Shown piece after piece: positions 1 through 12,269 of a stretch of DNA of 64,000 nt. Below the pieces are notes generated by a model, which was given only the letters and a program-made list of their open reading frames with translations, did not search any database and was not told the DNA's origin. The position numbers and the translations under genes are program-made. How positions within the stretch are numbered: the first letter of the stretch is position 1; the number at the start of each line of letters is the position of its first letter. Location: the NCBI GenBank assembly GCA_021613375.1, contig CM038709.1, positions 32,130,415 through 32,194,414 on the forward strand, read 5' to 3'. The stretch is from Megaleporinus macrocephalus. Its lineage: Eukaryota; Chordata; Actinopteri; Characiformes; Anostomidae.

Positions 1-3000
1 CCTAAATTAGCCACAACAAAGTGCACTTCCTAAGCCAGGAGCGGCCTCACCTTTGAGGACGAGGTCTAATCAAGGCGGCGCATTTTATGAAGGTTATTAA
101 TGCGGACGGCTACAACCGGGGGGCGGGGGGTGTAGAAATGCCGCGCCACACTCAACTTCAACAGCAGGAAAAAAACAGAGGACTGGTTGGTGACCAGGGC
201 GAAGATGAATTCAAATCTTAAGTCGCTTTAGTTTCGGGTTAGTTCAAACGAGCCAGGGTTTTGCTCGTTCAAATCCAGGGACTGACCGAAAGCGTGTTTG
301 TTTAGACGCAGGCATTTACGACGTATCGTTCCGTCGCAGTGCACTCGCAAACAAAGACAGATAGGCTGGAAACAAGTCATTTAATTAGTGCTGCAAGCCC
401 CATCCCTGACTGCAGCAACCAATTATACATTCCACAGGCATCCACAGGTCCTATTTCACGGGAGGAAAGCAAATCTTTTCTGGCCCAGGCTCATACAGTA
501 CATCTTTCCCCTTCCATTTAAGCGAAGGTAAATAGCAGAGACAGACAGCTTCATTAGACGGCATCTGAAGAGCAGGCAGGGGCGGATTGTCGCTTAAATA
601 GTGGGCTTTTACTGGAGGGCTAACTGGCGACCTCGGATCAATTACAGCTGACATTATTGTTTGTCGTGAGCTCTTCCAGGACAGAGGAGGAAAAGCAGGA
701 TGGGCCCCAGCTCTGCCGAAAATGTAATTTTCCTCCTCTTTTGCCTTCATTCCACAAACAATAAATCACTCCGTTGAAGAGATAATAAAGTGCCAAGTAG
801 GAACTGGTTTAATTTTTGTCAAGGGAAATCTTCCATCCTCACCAGGATAATGCAGCAAGAGAAGATGGCTACAGGGTAGCTGTTAACATTGTGAGAGCTG
901 CCTTTTTACTCATACTCTCGATGCTTTATTGTGCTGTTAGTCATCATGTTACCTATCATTGACTGTCATGTTATCTATCATTGTGATGACTATCAGAAAG
1001 ATAGAGTGCTTTAGTTGAATGCATTATATACTACATGGCTATAATGTAAAATGTCGTACTCGTACCTTTCACAGACATATATGGAATTATCGAGATTATT
1101 TACGGAAGCGTGCTTTTGGGTGTCCATGTGAACTGTAACAGGAATACCTTTACTATCCATAGTCTTAATGGCACCCACAGTCATATGCAAAAGTTTGGGC
1201 ACCCAAGTTAAACTACATTTTTTACTTTATTTAATATGATGTGGAATAAAAAACATAAAAAAGTTATGACATGTTTGATATTTTATGTGTCCTAGATTTT
1301 GATTCAAATGCTGTTTATATGTGGTTTTCCTTGCAGAGGACCTGAAGATATTTCTGATTCTAACTTAGAAAACCAACAAAGCATGTTAATTAACCAGGAC
1401 GTGCTCAAACTTGGCATCCAACTGTGTTTGTTAACTTATAGGGTAATTGTGAACAACAGATGAACCTGACAAAATTCTTTGCACAAATTTACATTCTTAG
1501 CTTTAAATCTTTACCACTGTCGTCGTCTCTGTCAGTGTGAAACGCATAAAAGAGTGCTGATTCAAAAAAAAGAAAAACAATAAATAATCAAACTGCCTGA
1601 AAGTCAGAAAGTAAATGCATCATTTACTAACAAAACCTTTGGTCTACTGTTAAATTTGTGAAGTTTAACAAATGATACTGTATACTTAACCTATTTCATG
1701 ACATTTTCCTTTTTTATGTAATATTTCACTGACATTCATCAAATTGCTTTTTGATGAATCAATTATATTATTATTTGTTTAATCAGGCCACATTGTTTAA
1801 TATGAAATATATGTTTTTGTGATATAATGTTATTATTTATTTACCTTTATTGCATGGAATGGCATAATACTGTATTTTTAAAATACAGTATATGACCTTC
1901 AGCATAGCAGTGTTATCCGTGTATATTTCCAAGTACTTTGACAAATACAAACACTTAAATTGTAAATTTGCCTGCATTCACCAGAGAGAGGACCTGCATA
2001 GTTTGGCTCACGTTAGCCATCTAATGAAAAGATGTAATAATCAATAAAACACCTGGAAATTGCAGTACAGCTTATACTGTCCGTATATTATCTTGGAGAA
2101 GCAGATACAGCATTTGGCCTCCCTGATTTTCTCTATGTTGTAAATTGGCTCAAACTGTACATTACAAAAATAAAAAAAGTAAAAAAATAGAAAAAAATAC
2201 ATACAAACTCCTAGTTCGAACTAAAATAAATTTAATGTAGGGGTCTCAAAGTCTGGTCCTATATGCAGTGCTGTATTGGGAGTTTGAGTAATGGGTTTAA
2301 AAAAGCTTTAAAAGGAGACATGGTATAGTAATAATGTTAGCAAATAATGACTAATATTAGCAAATAAACTACTAAGAATTTAGACAGGACCATATTGACG
2401 GGGCCCTATAACATCTTTGTTGAGCCCCCTATTGACACTTTTTACATTGATGACTCGTGAATAGCTGTGATAATAAATCTTAACCCACATATACATACTG
2501 TGAACCTTAGCACACCAACCTCGGTGAGCTTAAAACATATTAATTTATATGTTTTATTAGTTTATATATTTATTTAAAGTAATGCAATGGAGGACATGTT
2601 TTATTTGCTGTGGTGCTCATGTTACTAGATCCTAGATACTATTACTTGTACTAATACTGATTTTGTGTGGTTGATTTGCCTCATAAGTCACTGACATGGT
2701 GTACCACAAAAAAGAAAAAAGAAAAAGAATGATTAACCATTTCATAAGATGTGGAAATTCCACAGTTCCTCTGTTTTTTTAGTTCTGCCTGGAAGGCTTT
2801 GGTAAACCCCTTTTAGCTTGTCAGGTTTCCTTACTGTGCTTTGAATAGGCCATTATGGCTGAAACATCACTTAAGGATGGAGAAACATGAAAGGAGGTAG
2901 GACAGGCAGAAAGAGAGAGAGAGAGAGATTAGGCCCTGGAGAACAGGCCGCTACTGTATGCCCATGCAGCAGCCTCTCAGGCGCTGCACACACAGTGGAA

Positions 3001-6000
3001 GTCGGTCAGCACAACAGCGATCATTCATTGCGGGGAAATGATAAAGAGGCATTTAAATGACAAAGGCAAAGTCATATCATCCTTTAATACACTTCTCCCC
3101 GCCCTTCGCTTGTATATGCTGAAATCCAGTCAGATCTTGCTTGGGGAATCACAAAGGCCCGGCACCACTCAATCTGGCTCTCGAGGAGCTCTGAAAGGTG
3201 GATGTGTGCATGAATGCCTCACTCAATTTGTTTGGATGTAGCGCTGTAAGTATCCTGCAATCACACTGCACTGCTTTGGTGCGTTTTAATTGAGTCCGGT
3301 CCTGGGAGCCGTAATTGATTCAGACTCTCGAGCGGAGGCGCCTTTACAAGGTGCTGCTTGGCTTCTCTCTCTTTAATCCTCTCCTTCATTCTAATGTTTG
3401 GGAATGTGTTTTCCCAGTGAATCCGCTGGTCATCTTTCTTATGGAAATCAACTGTGCTATTCCAAGGAAAGCAATGACACAGAAGGGGAGGGTGTGTTTT
3501 TTTTTTCTTTTCTTTTCTCAAACGTTGCGTCTGAAGTCTTCCTGATGTAGATCCGCTCTCACCCCTCGGCCACTGATATTTTGTACAAAAGCAAAGCAGG
3601 CTTGTTTGGTGTATTATCCCTCTGTGTTTCTGTCCCCTTTACCTTGAGCCAAGTGATAGAGGAAGAGGTGTGCGTGTGTGGGGGAGAGAGGAGGGGTGCA
3701 GGAGCTCAATCAATTCCACGGGAGACGCTGAAGTTTGCTTTCAAGCACTTGAGTGGAGCCTTTGAATGCTGGAGACCAAAAATTTCCCAGTTACTTTTGA
3801 TCCCCCAGTTCAAAGTGAGGAGAGGCAGTGAGTGGGTCCACGGTTCAGGGACACACACCAGGCTGTGACCTTATTTGTGTGCACATGTCCTTTGAAAAAG
3901 GGGGACAGTTTCACTTCCACCTATTTAATCACTGTCTCAGGATGTAGAACACTGGCTTCCAGTTATATTGTATACGGACTCCACTCGATTTTTTTTAAAG
4001 GTCTAGAAATGTCTTTAGAAGAAATATTGGAAACCTACGAGCTGAAGATCCTGCACTACTTCTGGGTCACTATTCAAATGTAAGCAAATCTTCAGGCCTT
4101 TGGACCAAATAGTCAGAATTTACTTTATTTAAGTCTCATCATTTCTAAAGAAGTACAGTTGTATGGCTTTTGACCTGTTTTGATGATTTTCAAGTGATGA
4201 AATGATGAGATGAAAGAATGAGTTAATAAGGCCTCAACAGACGTTTTTTAATATGACTATGTGAATCTGTGCAGTAAGTGTTCATTAGCTCAAAATAAAA
4301 GTGAATGTCAGTGTGTTTGTTTTCAAACCTCTCCTCAAGGAAGCCCAGCATTATTTGTAGTTATCAATCAACCCTTGGTTTGACTCATGTTCTCGTTAAA
4401 TCAAGCAGACTAGAATTTTAATTAGAATATTCATACAACACTTTTTTCAATGGTTCCTGTAGATGATCCACATATAAGTGTTCTACATCACTTAAATACA
4501 CCAATGACTGTTTACATAGTGTGCCAATTTCATAATGAATGGTCCAATAGAAATGCTCCAAAACAGCTTGGAAAAAATTCTGGTTCCACTAACTTACAAT
4601 AATAGTAAAGTACGTTTTTGGTCTCTCCTGTAAAGTTGCAATTTTAGAGATACTTTTATACTTTTTATTGGAGAGCGACGATATACTTAAGTATTAACAC
4701 ACTTTCTGGTGAAAGTTGATTATATGGTATGAGTAGGTACAAGTTAGGGTTAAGGTAATGGTTAGATAAAATCAAATCTTTCTCACTTAACTTCATGTTC
4801 AGTTGCGTTTAATAGGTATTTACTTACTTACTACTTACTACTCAAATGAAGTAGATGTAAACTACTTCTACTTGCCACTTAAGTTTACTGAGCATTTATA
4901 AACAAGCAAAAACACACTTGCTTTCTGGATGCATATTACACCCTTGGCATGAATTATATAGAGTCTCTACAACCAAACTGGAGAAATAGAACTCCATTCT
5001 TCTAATAAATATAAATACACAAAGAAAAGTTTCATCGTAAGGTGAATCTTATTAGCCAGAATATTTTTCGCGTTGATGTACAGTGGGCCTACACTCTAAG
5101 GGCACAATTGGAACCAAACTGTGCCAGCACAATACCCCACATGGCATAGCAGAACCATTGGCCCTCTTACTGTAGGGCTCCAGAATTTAGGCGTGCACTG
5201 TTCTTGGTGTATGCCACAAATGCACTCTCCCACATGTGGAGAATATGGTGAATGATGACTGATCTGACCACATCTCTGTAGACCAGTGCCAGTTGATTTT
5301 TTACTTTGTTCTTACGTGTCACCATAATGCATACTATATGCTTTCGACAACAATTTCCATCTACAACTGTTTACTGATGTCTTTGGGTCGAAAAGCAGAC
5401 GTTCCTTTATTCTCTGTTTCTGATCAAACAGTAGTCAGTTCAACATCTTGGTAACTAAAGCTCTTCACACTTGTGCCTGATAATGTCCCCTCTTTCAAAG
5501 TCACATAGATTCTTTCCCTTTGCCACCTTGATTCATAAATTGAGGTTAACTGGGCTGTGCAGCATTTTACACATTTCATAGAGTGTAGTAGAACATTAAT
5601 ACCTTAATTGTATCACCTGTCTGGTATCATCTGCACGTTATGTTTCTCCATTAATTTATTCAGTCTTTACCTTTAATTTGTCATTTTTCTATACATAGAA
5701 AATAACTATACATGCAACACAGTCTCTGGCCCAAATACTTATAATTAGCTTGCAACCATCTCTAGATGCACACTTATTTTTAATTAGCACTCTTTTAGCT
5801 AGTTACTTCAGTAATGGCTTTCATGTCTGCCTCTTTTTTAATGCATTTTCTATTAATAGTGAAACATTTCCATAATTTCACATGTATCTACGCAGAGCTT
5901 AATTGAGATATGTTTAAGACTTTATCATCTCTGTTATGGATATCATTACTATAATTATAGTATAATCGATGTAACCATATGTATTATTAATATCAGCTGT

Positions 6001-6291
6001 AAAATATTTATGCCCATTGCTAATGAAGATAATGATTTGAAAACAACACTACAGGGAAGAATTACAGTATTGAATTTTGCAAATTGGTTATTATTTTAGT
6101 GAATATTTGTTAGGCGGTGTCACAGCAGCATCATCCACATGATGGATGGGATGGGAGTCGTTTCTGGATGCTCTGTGTTTAACTCTCCTCCATGCTGAGC
6201 TCGTTCCTTTTTCATTTAACCATTGTTAGCTAGGATTTAATACCAAATTAATGAGTCCTTTACAATTTCTCCCATCTCTGCCCTGTTTTAG
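1..6291 (+). other. 3' part of an upstream dach1 intron
   Basis: No coding exon is visible. It ends in the acceptor CCCTGTTTTAG next to the first exon. About 1-800 and 2870-3560 are complex, balanced sequence with no recognised repeat and could hold conserved non-coding elements. The rest is AT-rich with short A/T runs. Around 5080-5560 the wording (for example GTGAATGATGACTGATCTGA) resembles a dispersed fish repeat, but I cannot name it. The short open frames here have no exon-like borders or recognisable protein. Confidence 0.6.
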
Positions 6292-6464
6292 GTCTGGAAC
6301 TGCCATTCATGATGATGCCCCACCCCCTGATCCCTGTCAGCCTGCCTCCTGCATCAGTCACCATGGCAATGAGTCAGATGAACCACCTCAGCACCATCGC
6401 CAATATGGCCGCCGCAGCACAGGGACAGAGTGCCCCATCCAGAATGGTGACATCAGTGATTAAG
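6292..6464 (+). CDS. dach1: dach1 coding exon a (MMMPHPLIPVSLPP block)
   Basis: The exon starts after TTTTAG at 6290-6291 with two bases (GT) that complete a codon begun upstream, giving Gly in the family. It then reads LELPFMMMPHPLIPVSLPPA, followed by SVTMAMSQMNHLSTIANMAA, AAQGQSAPSRMVTSVIK. It ends on a whole codon (AAG, 6462-6464) before GTAACC. This segment is nearly invariant in vertebrate DACH1 and lies in the linker between Dachbox-N, which contacts DNA and cofactors, and Dachbox-C. Length is 173 nt, entry phase 1, exit phase 0. It is methionine- and alanine-rich and shows no enzyme motif. An ATG at 6309 is internal to the exon, not a start. Identity is recognised from memory of the family, not from a search. 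Confidence 0.95.
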
Positions 6465-7717
6465 GTAACCCACGGTGCCGCTCGCTCATTGTGTTGTACA
6501 CATTCTCTCGTCGGCCGTGGAGGGGGGATGGGAGGGGGCTCCGCTGCATGATCGGTGCTTTCTTGCACCGTCGACGGGGCACAGCGTCCCACAATAGCCC
6601 GAGCCAGAGGAGAAAGGAGGGGAGAGGCAGAGAAGGGGGGAGGGGAAAATGGGGAAAATGGAGGGATGCAGCGTTAAAAGGCTGTGTCGAAGAGTGTTGT
6701 AGGAAGCTGGCTGCGGTGTAAGAGTGCTGCACTGCTCAGGCATTCAGAGGCAGTCACCGTAGCAGCGATTTTAAGAGCTGATGGCCGGCAGGCTGGTGTA
6801 GTGTAATGGCCGCGGATGTGTGTGTATCTGTTTGTTTTCATAGATTTTCAGGACAAAATGACTTGATTTTGCAAAGGAAATCAGGGCTAAGCTACAATCG
6901 AAGGACCAACAAAATAATCTTGTTCCCTTTAATAGAGCAAAAGCATTTCTTTAGGGTTGCTGAGATTAAGATCAGAGTTCAGTTCAAGGCAAGATTTATA
7001 CTATTACATGTAGCTACTTACATAAGCTACTTCTATATTTACAGTGACATGGAGGAGTCTGACAGCATTATTCAGTATTTTAATTTCATTAATTTAGTTA
7101 ATTAAGTACAAGTTACTCATTTTTCAGGAGATTTTTCTGAGATTAGATTAATGACAGCCCACTTGCTCAAGGAAAACAGAAATTAAGTGGAAATTAAGTG
7201 GAAAAAGGCAGGAGTTTTCAAAGCTGAAGATAAAAACATGGAAAAACTGGAGTCAAAAAGATGCAGACAAAGCGGGGCTCCTAACTACTACATTATAGAT
7301 CTGGTAGACCAACAAAACCATCACCATCAGATAAACAGCTTTCATCTTTGAGAGAGAAGAAAGAATCAAGCTTCACTCTTGCTTCAGATCTGAAAACATC
7401 CACAGGTGTTTCTGTTGATCTTTCCACTGTGGGAAGCTAATCCAACGTCCTGGGACTTGAAAAGAATGAGTAGGCGTTAAGAAGCTGGTGCTGTGAAACA
7501 GAAATCAAGAAAAAAGAAGAAAATTACAAATCAAATGAAAAAGAACTTTGGAGGTCTGGAAAAATCTCCCTGCTGATTTAAAAAAACAACAACTTGAAAG
7601 CGAGTCTTCAGAAAGGAGTGGAAGCTGTTATAAAGGCAAAGAGTGAACACACTAAAAATGCTGAAACATTTGAAATTATATTCAGTAGTTAAATCTGTGT
7701 GTGTGTGTGTGTGGCAG
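6465..7717 (+). other. dach1 intron between exons a and b
   Basis: The donor is GTAACC at 6465 and the acceptor is GGCAG ending at 7717. The 5' part (6480-6790) is GC-rich; the remainder is ordinary AT-rich intron. Just before the acceptor lies (TG)9 at 7696-7713 in place of a pyrimidine tract. No gene is seen. Confidence 0.8.
7696..7717 (+). promoter_or_regulatory. (TG)9-GCAG splice acceptor of exon b
   Basis: Eighteen bases of TG repeat run straight into GCAG, the acceptor of the next dach1 exon, and no conventional C/T-rich tract is present. UG-rich RNA next to an acceptor is a known target of TDP-43 and CELF proteins (the CFTR exon 9 case). That regulation occurs here is inference. Confidence 0.7.
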
Positions 7718-7853
7718 GAGCGGGTGCCTGACAGTCCCTCCCCTGCTCCCTCTCTGGAAGACGGCAGAAGGCCGGGGAGCCGTCCCTCGTCCCAGCGCAG
7801 CAGCAGCGTCTCTAGCTCCCCTGCACACACCGAAAGCTCCTCCGACAGAATCC
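7718..7853 (+). CDS. dach1: dach1 coding exon b (Ser/Pro-rich linker)
   Basis: It begins in frame with GAG after GGCAG. It reads ERVPDSPSPAPSLEDGRRPG, then SRPSSQRSSSVSSSPAHTES and SSDRI, and ends with one base (C) that the next exon completes to a Pro codon. The donor is GTACGT at 7854. The text matches the ERVPDSPSPAPSLEEGRRPGS segment of vertebrate DACH1. The segment is low-complexity, rich in Ser, Pro and Arg, probably disordered and a plausible phosphorylation region. Length is 136 nt, phase 0 to 1, so skipping this exon alone would break the frame. A long C/T-rich stretch (about 7860-7990) follows in the intron. Confidence 0.95.
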
Positions 7854-9368
7854 GTACGTCTGCTCAGTCTCACACTCTCCATCTCCCTCTCCTCTCTCTA
7901 TGTCTCCCCTATCATCTTTTCTTGTCCTCGCCTTTCTCTCTTTTTCTTTTCTTTCTCTCTCTCTATCTCTGTCTCTCTCTCGCTCTGCACACAGCCACAC
8001 AAGCACTCAAGAGCCTGCACTTGTGCTAAAAATGCCCATTGTCATGAGAGAATATGTCCCTCTTCTCATTCCATTGTTTTTCATCAACTCAGAGACCTAT
8101 ATATTCATATCCTTAGCTGCACACACTTCCACATGAAATACTGCACAGTATCTGTGCTTCTCTGCTCCTGTATATTGTTAAATATACAAACGTCCATGCC
8201 AATCAATGCACAGTGACTACGTATGAAAAAGTTGTTCAACCGTGTACTCATATTTATATTCATATCAGTGAAGATAAGATTAACACTTATAGTCACAATT
8301 ATATACCTGTCTGTAGTCTCCTGGTTTAGTCCTCTGTTTTAGTCCAAATGCACTCATCCATTGTGAAACAACTCACATGCTTTGCTCAGATACCTGCCCC
8401 AACCTGAGAACACTGTCCTGTCCTCTTCGGTTTATATTGCTGCACCTGCAAACACATCAACGCAGCCTTGCATTCCAGTTTGATTCCCTATCAGTAGTAC
8501 ATTGTAACATTTTACAGTAATGCCATCAAATATATATTTTAGGAAACTTGTGTTTTATGCTGTGTTCCAAAGCTTGTGGAAACTTGCTTATCCACCATTT
8601 CTACTGAAATTTAGGTTATTAATAGGTAGCTTTGCTGCCACTGAAGCTTCAGTCAGTCCGTGTATTGATGCTGGATGATCAGTTGTGGATCACATATGCC
8701 ACTCCAACTCCTCCCAAAAGTATGGAATAATGCTCAAAGACTCAGAGAGCACAGTTCCACCACTCCCTCTAGTCGACGCTTTGCATTGGGCGGTGTGACC
8801 TTGGGCTTATGACCGTTTCTATTGGCAGTGCTTTTCTACCGAGATTATTCAAGCTGTCTGGCTACTTTTGGACATACAGTGTATATAGGGAATAGAACAG
8901 TAGTACCTCATATGTTTTTTCAGACAATTTAACATAAAACTTAAACATTTGCATGCACAGTAAAGCACAGTAAAATAGTTTTCTGTGTTGTATAATTCCT
9001 GCAGTAAAAAATGGAAGTGTTCATTGTGCCTTTGCCATCCATTCATGCCATCCTGAATAGGAAAAGTGGCCTGCGGTCATTGTTTTTCACAAATTCAGAA
9101 CCGCACTTGAAATTGTACTGATGGTGCTACGTGCAGGACAGGGCATTGGCAAATAGGATTTTGATTGACTTGCCCATTGATTTGGAGATGAGGTTTACCA
9201 CAAATCACAAACAGATGAAAGCCAAGGACATATTCACCTCCTCCAGCATAAGGCACCTTTTTTTTCGCAGGCACAAATCATTATTCATCACAAGACGTGC
9301 CTTTTTATTGCAGTGACCATTGATTGAGAAGATGTGACTGTAAGATGACTTTGTCTGTTCTTTTGAAG
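7854..9368 (+). other. dach1 intron between exons b and c
   Basis: It starts GTACGT and ends TTTTGAAG. It contains a CT-rich low-complexity stretch (about 7860-7990) and a Tc1-like remnant (8555-8887). No other gene is seen. Confidence 0.8.
8555..8887. mobile_element. Tc1/mariner-like non-autonomous remnant
   Basis: The right end, CTTTTGGACATACAGTGTAT (8866-8885), is the typical terminal wording of fish Tc1-like elements. The left end near 8557-8572 (ATGCTGTGTTCCAAAG) is a diverged inverted match. Inside are fragments reminiscent of Tc1 transposase-derived sequence, such as GACGCTTTGCATTGGGC, but no open frame. It is an old, internally deleted copy, and the left limit is approximate. Confidence 0.5.
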
Positions 9369-9503
9369 CCGTTCACCAGAATGGACTCTCCATGAACCAG
9401 GCACTTTTAGGCCTGTCGCCCAGCATCCTGCCTGGACCCAAGGAGGGCGACCTAGCCACTCATGACATCGGCCATGAGGCCAAGAGACTGCACTCCGAGA
9501 AAG
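9369..9503 (+). CDS. dach1: dach1 coding exon c
   Basis: After TTTTGAAG the exon supplies CC to finish the Pro codon, then reads VHQNGLSMNQALLGLSPSIL, PGPKEGDLATHDIGHEAKRL and HSEK. It ends with a single G before GTCAGC. It corresponds to the PVHQNGLSMNQMLMGLSPN part of DACH1. Length is 135 nt, phase 1 to 1, so it can be skipped without a frameshift. It is the last linker exon before the 22.5 kb intron. No known domain is present and the segment is probably unstructured. Confidence 0.94.
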
Positions 9504-10710
9504 GTCAGCGTTCCTTCTGGGTAGAACAATGCTAATGCTAACTTGGTTCCATAATTATAAGCCCGTTGTGTAGTTTACCAGCACCAAGTCAGGTGTGAAA
9601 ACAAGGTGCTAGTAGTGGGAGTGGGCATCCCAAATTTCCCAGTTCCAAAACCACTAATGATTCCCAAAATAAAGCCAGGTAAGCTATGGATACGTTATTA
9701 CAGAATAAAGTTTCTACTTCCTTTGGTACTTACTGCCATTGTGAGACCTTGGCTGAAGGAATAATATTTTATTTAGTAGATTTTTATAGATTCGATTTAG
9801 AATTTATACATATTTTATTTAACAGCTAAATCAAAGGCTTGTTAATTCACATCATTGGTCATGTTCAGCACAATTGAGCATATACATTTTAAATTCTTGT
9901 TTTTATGTATTCTTCTGAACTTGTAGAGACTTTTTCCACCCCTGACATATTCCAAAAATTATACGCTGTGATTTGTGTTACACGTTGACCTCAAATTAGC
10001 TAAATCATGGGGCTCAGTTGGGTTGCATTGAGACCAGTTAAGTACATTAAACATGGCAATGACAAATACTTTGAACTTCTTCATAGCTGCGGTTTAAATA
10101 AACGTGACATTAACGTAGTCTGAAAATATACTGCAGGTGTCGTTTCCGTAGCCATTTTTGGCAGCAGTGTCTGTCTCATCCCAAAATGTTTTCATTCCTC
10201 AAATATTTGCAGCTGCTGTCATCACAAAGGTTTTGTCAGCTTTAAAAAGTTGAAGGCAAACATTGGCAAGCAGCACGCCAGCAGTCACGCACTAAACTGC
10301 AGTTTTTTGCTTTGGGTCTGTTTTCTGCTGTTTGCCACAGGCAGCATGCCACCAGAAGCATGTACAAAATACTCCTACGAAGGTTTTCACCTGGGACTGA
10401 AAAGAAAAAAATGGTGTTTGTTTTTTTTTTTGTAGTAAAAGGATGCAAAGACTCAAATAAGGAATCTGTTCTAGTAGAATATTTTACATTTTTACATTTC
10501 TACATTTCTAAATGACTAGCCTGTATGGCTAGCCTGTATTTTGTGGTTATCACAATACAAACATCATAAAATATTATAAATATTGTTAAAATATAAATAT
10601 AATAAAATATTGTTGGATGAATTACATTATGAATAAGGAGTCATTAAAAACATTTATAGAGACACTTTCTATGTATTGAATTGTCAGTAAATATTGTAGT
10701 CTAACCTGCA

Positions 10711-10758
<48 letters not shown>

Positions 10759-10759
10759 T
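10711..10759. repeat. (ATT)n microsatellite
   Basis: About 16 uninterrupted ATT/TTA triplets lie in intron sequence. Confidence 0.95.
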
Positions 10760-10993
10760 AGCCGGTGTGCAAAAATTATAATTAATAACAAATAATACCA
10801 AGTAGAAAGCATGGTGCAAAATCTAGAGGGGTCCTGGGGGGTCCAGGTCCTCCTAATTAACCTCTTGGACCTAAATCAAAATTCTAGGGGGTCCCTGAAA
10901 ATAAGCATGTTATGACATTCTGCTGTACTTTGGGGAAAATAGATGCCCAAATACAAACTGAGAGAAAGGTCATCGTTTAAATGCTTTGCCTGC

Positions 10994-11348
10994 ACTCAGC
11001 AAGTCTTAGGTATGCTTAACTAACTAGAGAAGCAGCACTGGGCTGCCTCAGGGTGGCGCTGTTTCAAATTGGTGCACCTCATTAGCTCTTCATAGCCTAG
11101 GAACTGTAACCATACCTAGGATACCTCTGAAAAAGTTTCCAAAAGTCGTAGTGTGTTTTTACATTTGAAAACTCAGCAAGTCTTAGGTATGCTTAACTAA
11201 CTAGAGAAGCAGCACTGGGCTGCCTCAGGGTGGCGCTGTTTCAAATTGGTGCACCTCATTAGCTCTTCATAGCCTAGGAACTGTAACCATACCTAGGATA
11301 CCTCTGAAAAAGTTTCCAAAAAGTCGTAGTGTGTTTTTACATTTGAAA
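10994..11348. repeat. 177-bp direct tandem duplication
   Basis: The block starting ACTCAGCAAGTCTTAGGTAT at 10994 is repeated immediately from 11171. By eye the copies differ only by one extra A in the second (before GTCGTAGTGTG), giving 177 and 178 bp. Such identity in otherwise diverged intron DNA means a recent duplication. No open frame is involved. Confidence 0.95.
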
Positions 11349-11607
11349 ACTCGCCCAATTAAAAATTCTTTTTTACTAAAACTGAAGACAAAGAGATGTG
11401 TAATGTGTGAAAGATCTCGTTACCAAATGAGAAAAAAAGAATTTCCAGAATAAAAAAAAATCAGCCAAACATTCTTCTGGCACTGGAGCTGGCATGAGCG
11501 CTGCTATGGCAAGCAAGCAGCCAGCCAATGTTGGAATAGCCAGCTGACCTGGGATCCCCTGAATACCGGAGGGTTAACACAATGATTTACAAGATAAATT
11601 AAGTATT

Positions 11608-11608
<1 letters not shown>

Positions 11609-11641
<33 letters not shown>
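11609..11641. repeat. (AAT)n microsatellite
   Basis: About 11 AAT triplets on the + strand. Confidence 0.93.
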
Positions 11642-11643
<2 letters not shown>

Positions 11644-12269
11644 TGTTCATCTGAAATGTTAATTTAACTGCTCCAACCACTAACAGAAACATTAATAACA
11701 GAAATCGTCTTATGCACATTCTGACAAGAGTCTACTGTATGGAAAACAGTGGTAGATGTTGAGCTATTAACTGGCATACAGTGTTAAGCATGCTGTATAG
11801 AAGCTCAATTTCTCAAAGGCAGGAGAATTATAAGTATATTATGCAGAAGACATATCAGCATTAGACTTTAGTGTTTTTGTAGTGCATAGGTATCAGTCAG
11901 GTCTTTGTCAGGATTAAGAATCACTGACAGCTCTCCTACATATGCAACGTGTCAGATAGCAGGCTTGTTTTAAATGAAAAGGTGGGCATGTAAGAATTAT
12001 GCTGTTTATTCCTTTTCTGTGAGTGATAAACACTGTTGTCAGTTTTTCCCAGTGACGAGTTAAGTAGAATTTCTTTAACATTTTACATTTTGCTATCAAA
12101 GCAGTAGAAGAACAACATGAATAAGTAAGGGCAGAAAGGTGGTGGAATAGTGGTGGAACAGCTTTTACAATGTCAGGCACGGCTCGCCTCGCGTAATAGA
12201 GCTCTTTAACTGAAAAGCAATCACCTACAGACATCAGCATACCTCCGGTTTTCAAGTGTAGACCATATT

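Noticed and set aside
1185..1300. AAAAGTTTGGGCACCCAAG as a transposon end
   Set aside because: It looks like a repeated fish motif but there is no partner end or family I can name with confidence.
6309..6551. ATG at 6309 as a start codon of a short gene
   Set aside because: It is Met within the conserved LPFMMMPHP block, preceded by in-frame coding and an acceptor.
7701..8216. 171-residue + strand frame overlapping dach1 exon b
   Set aside because: Wrong frame relative to the conserved ERVPDSPSPAPS reading and driven by the CT-rich stretch after the donor.
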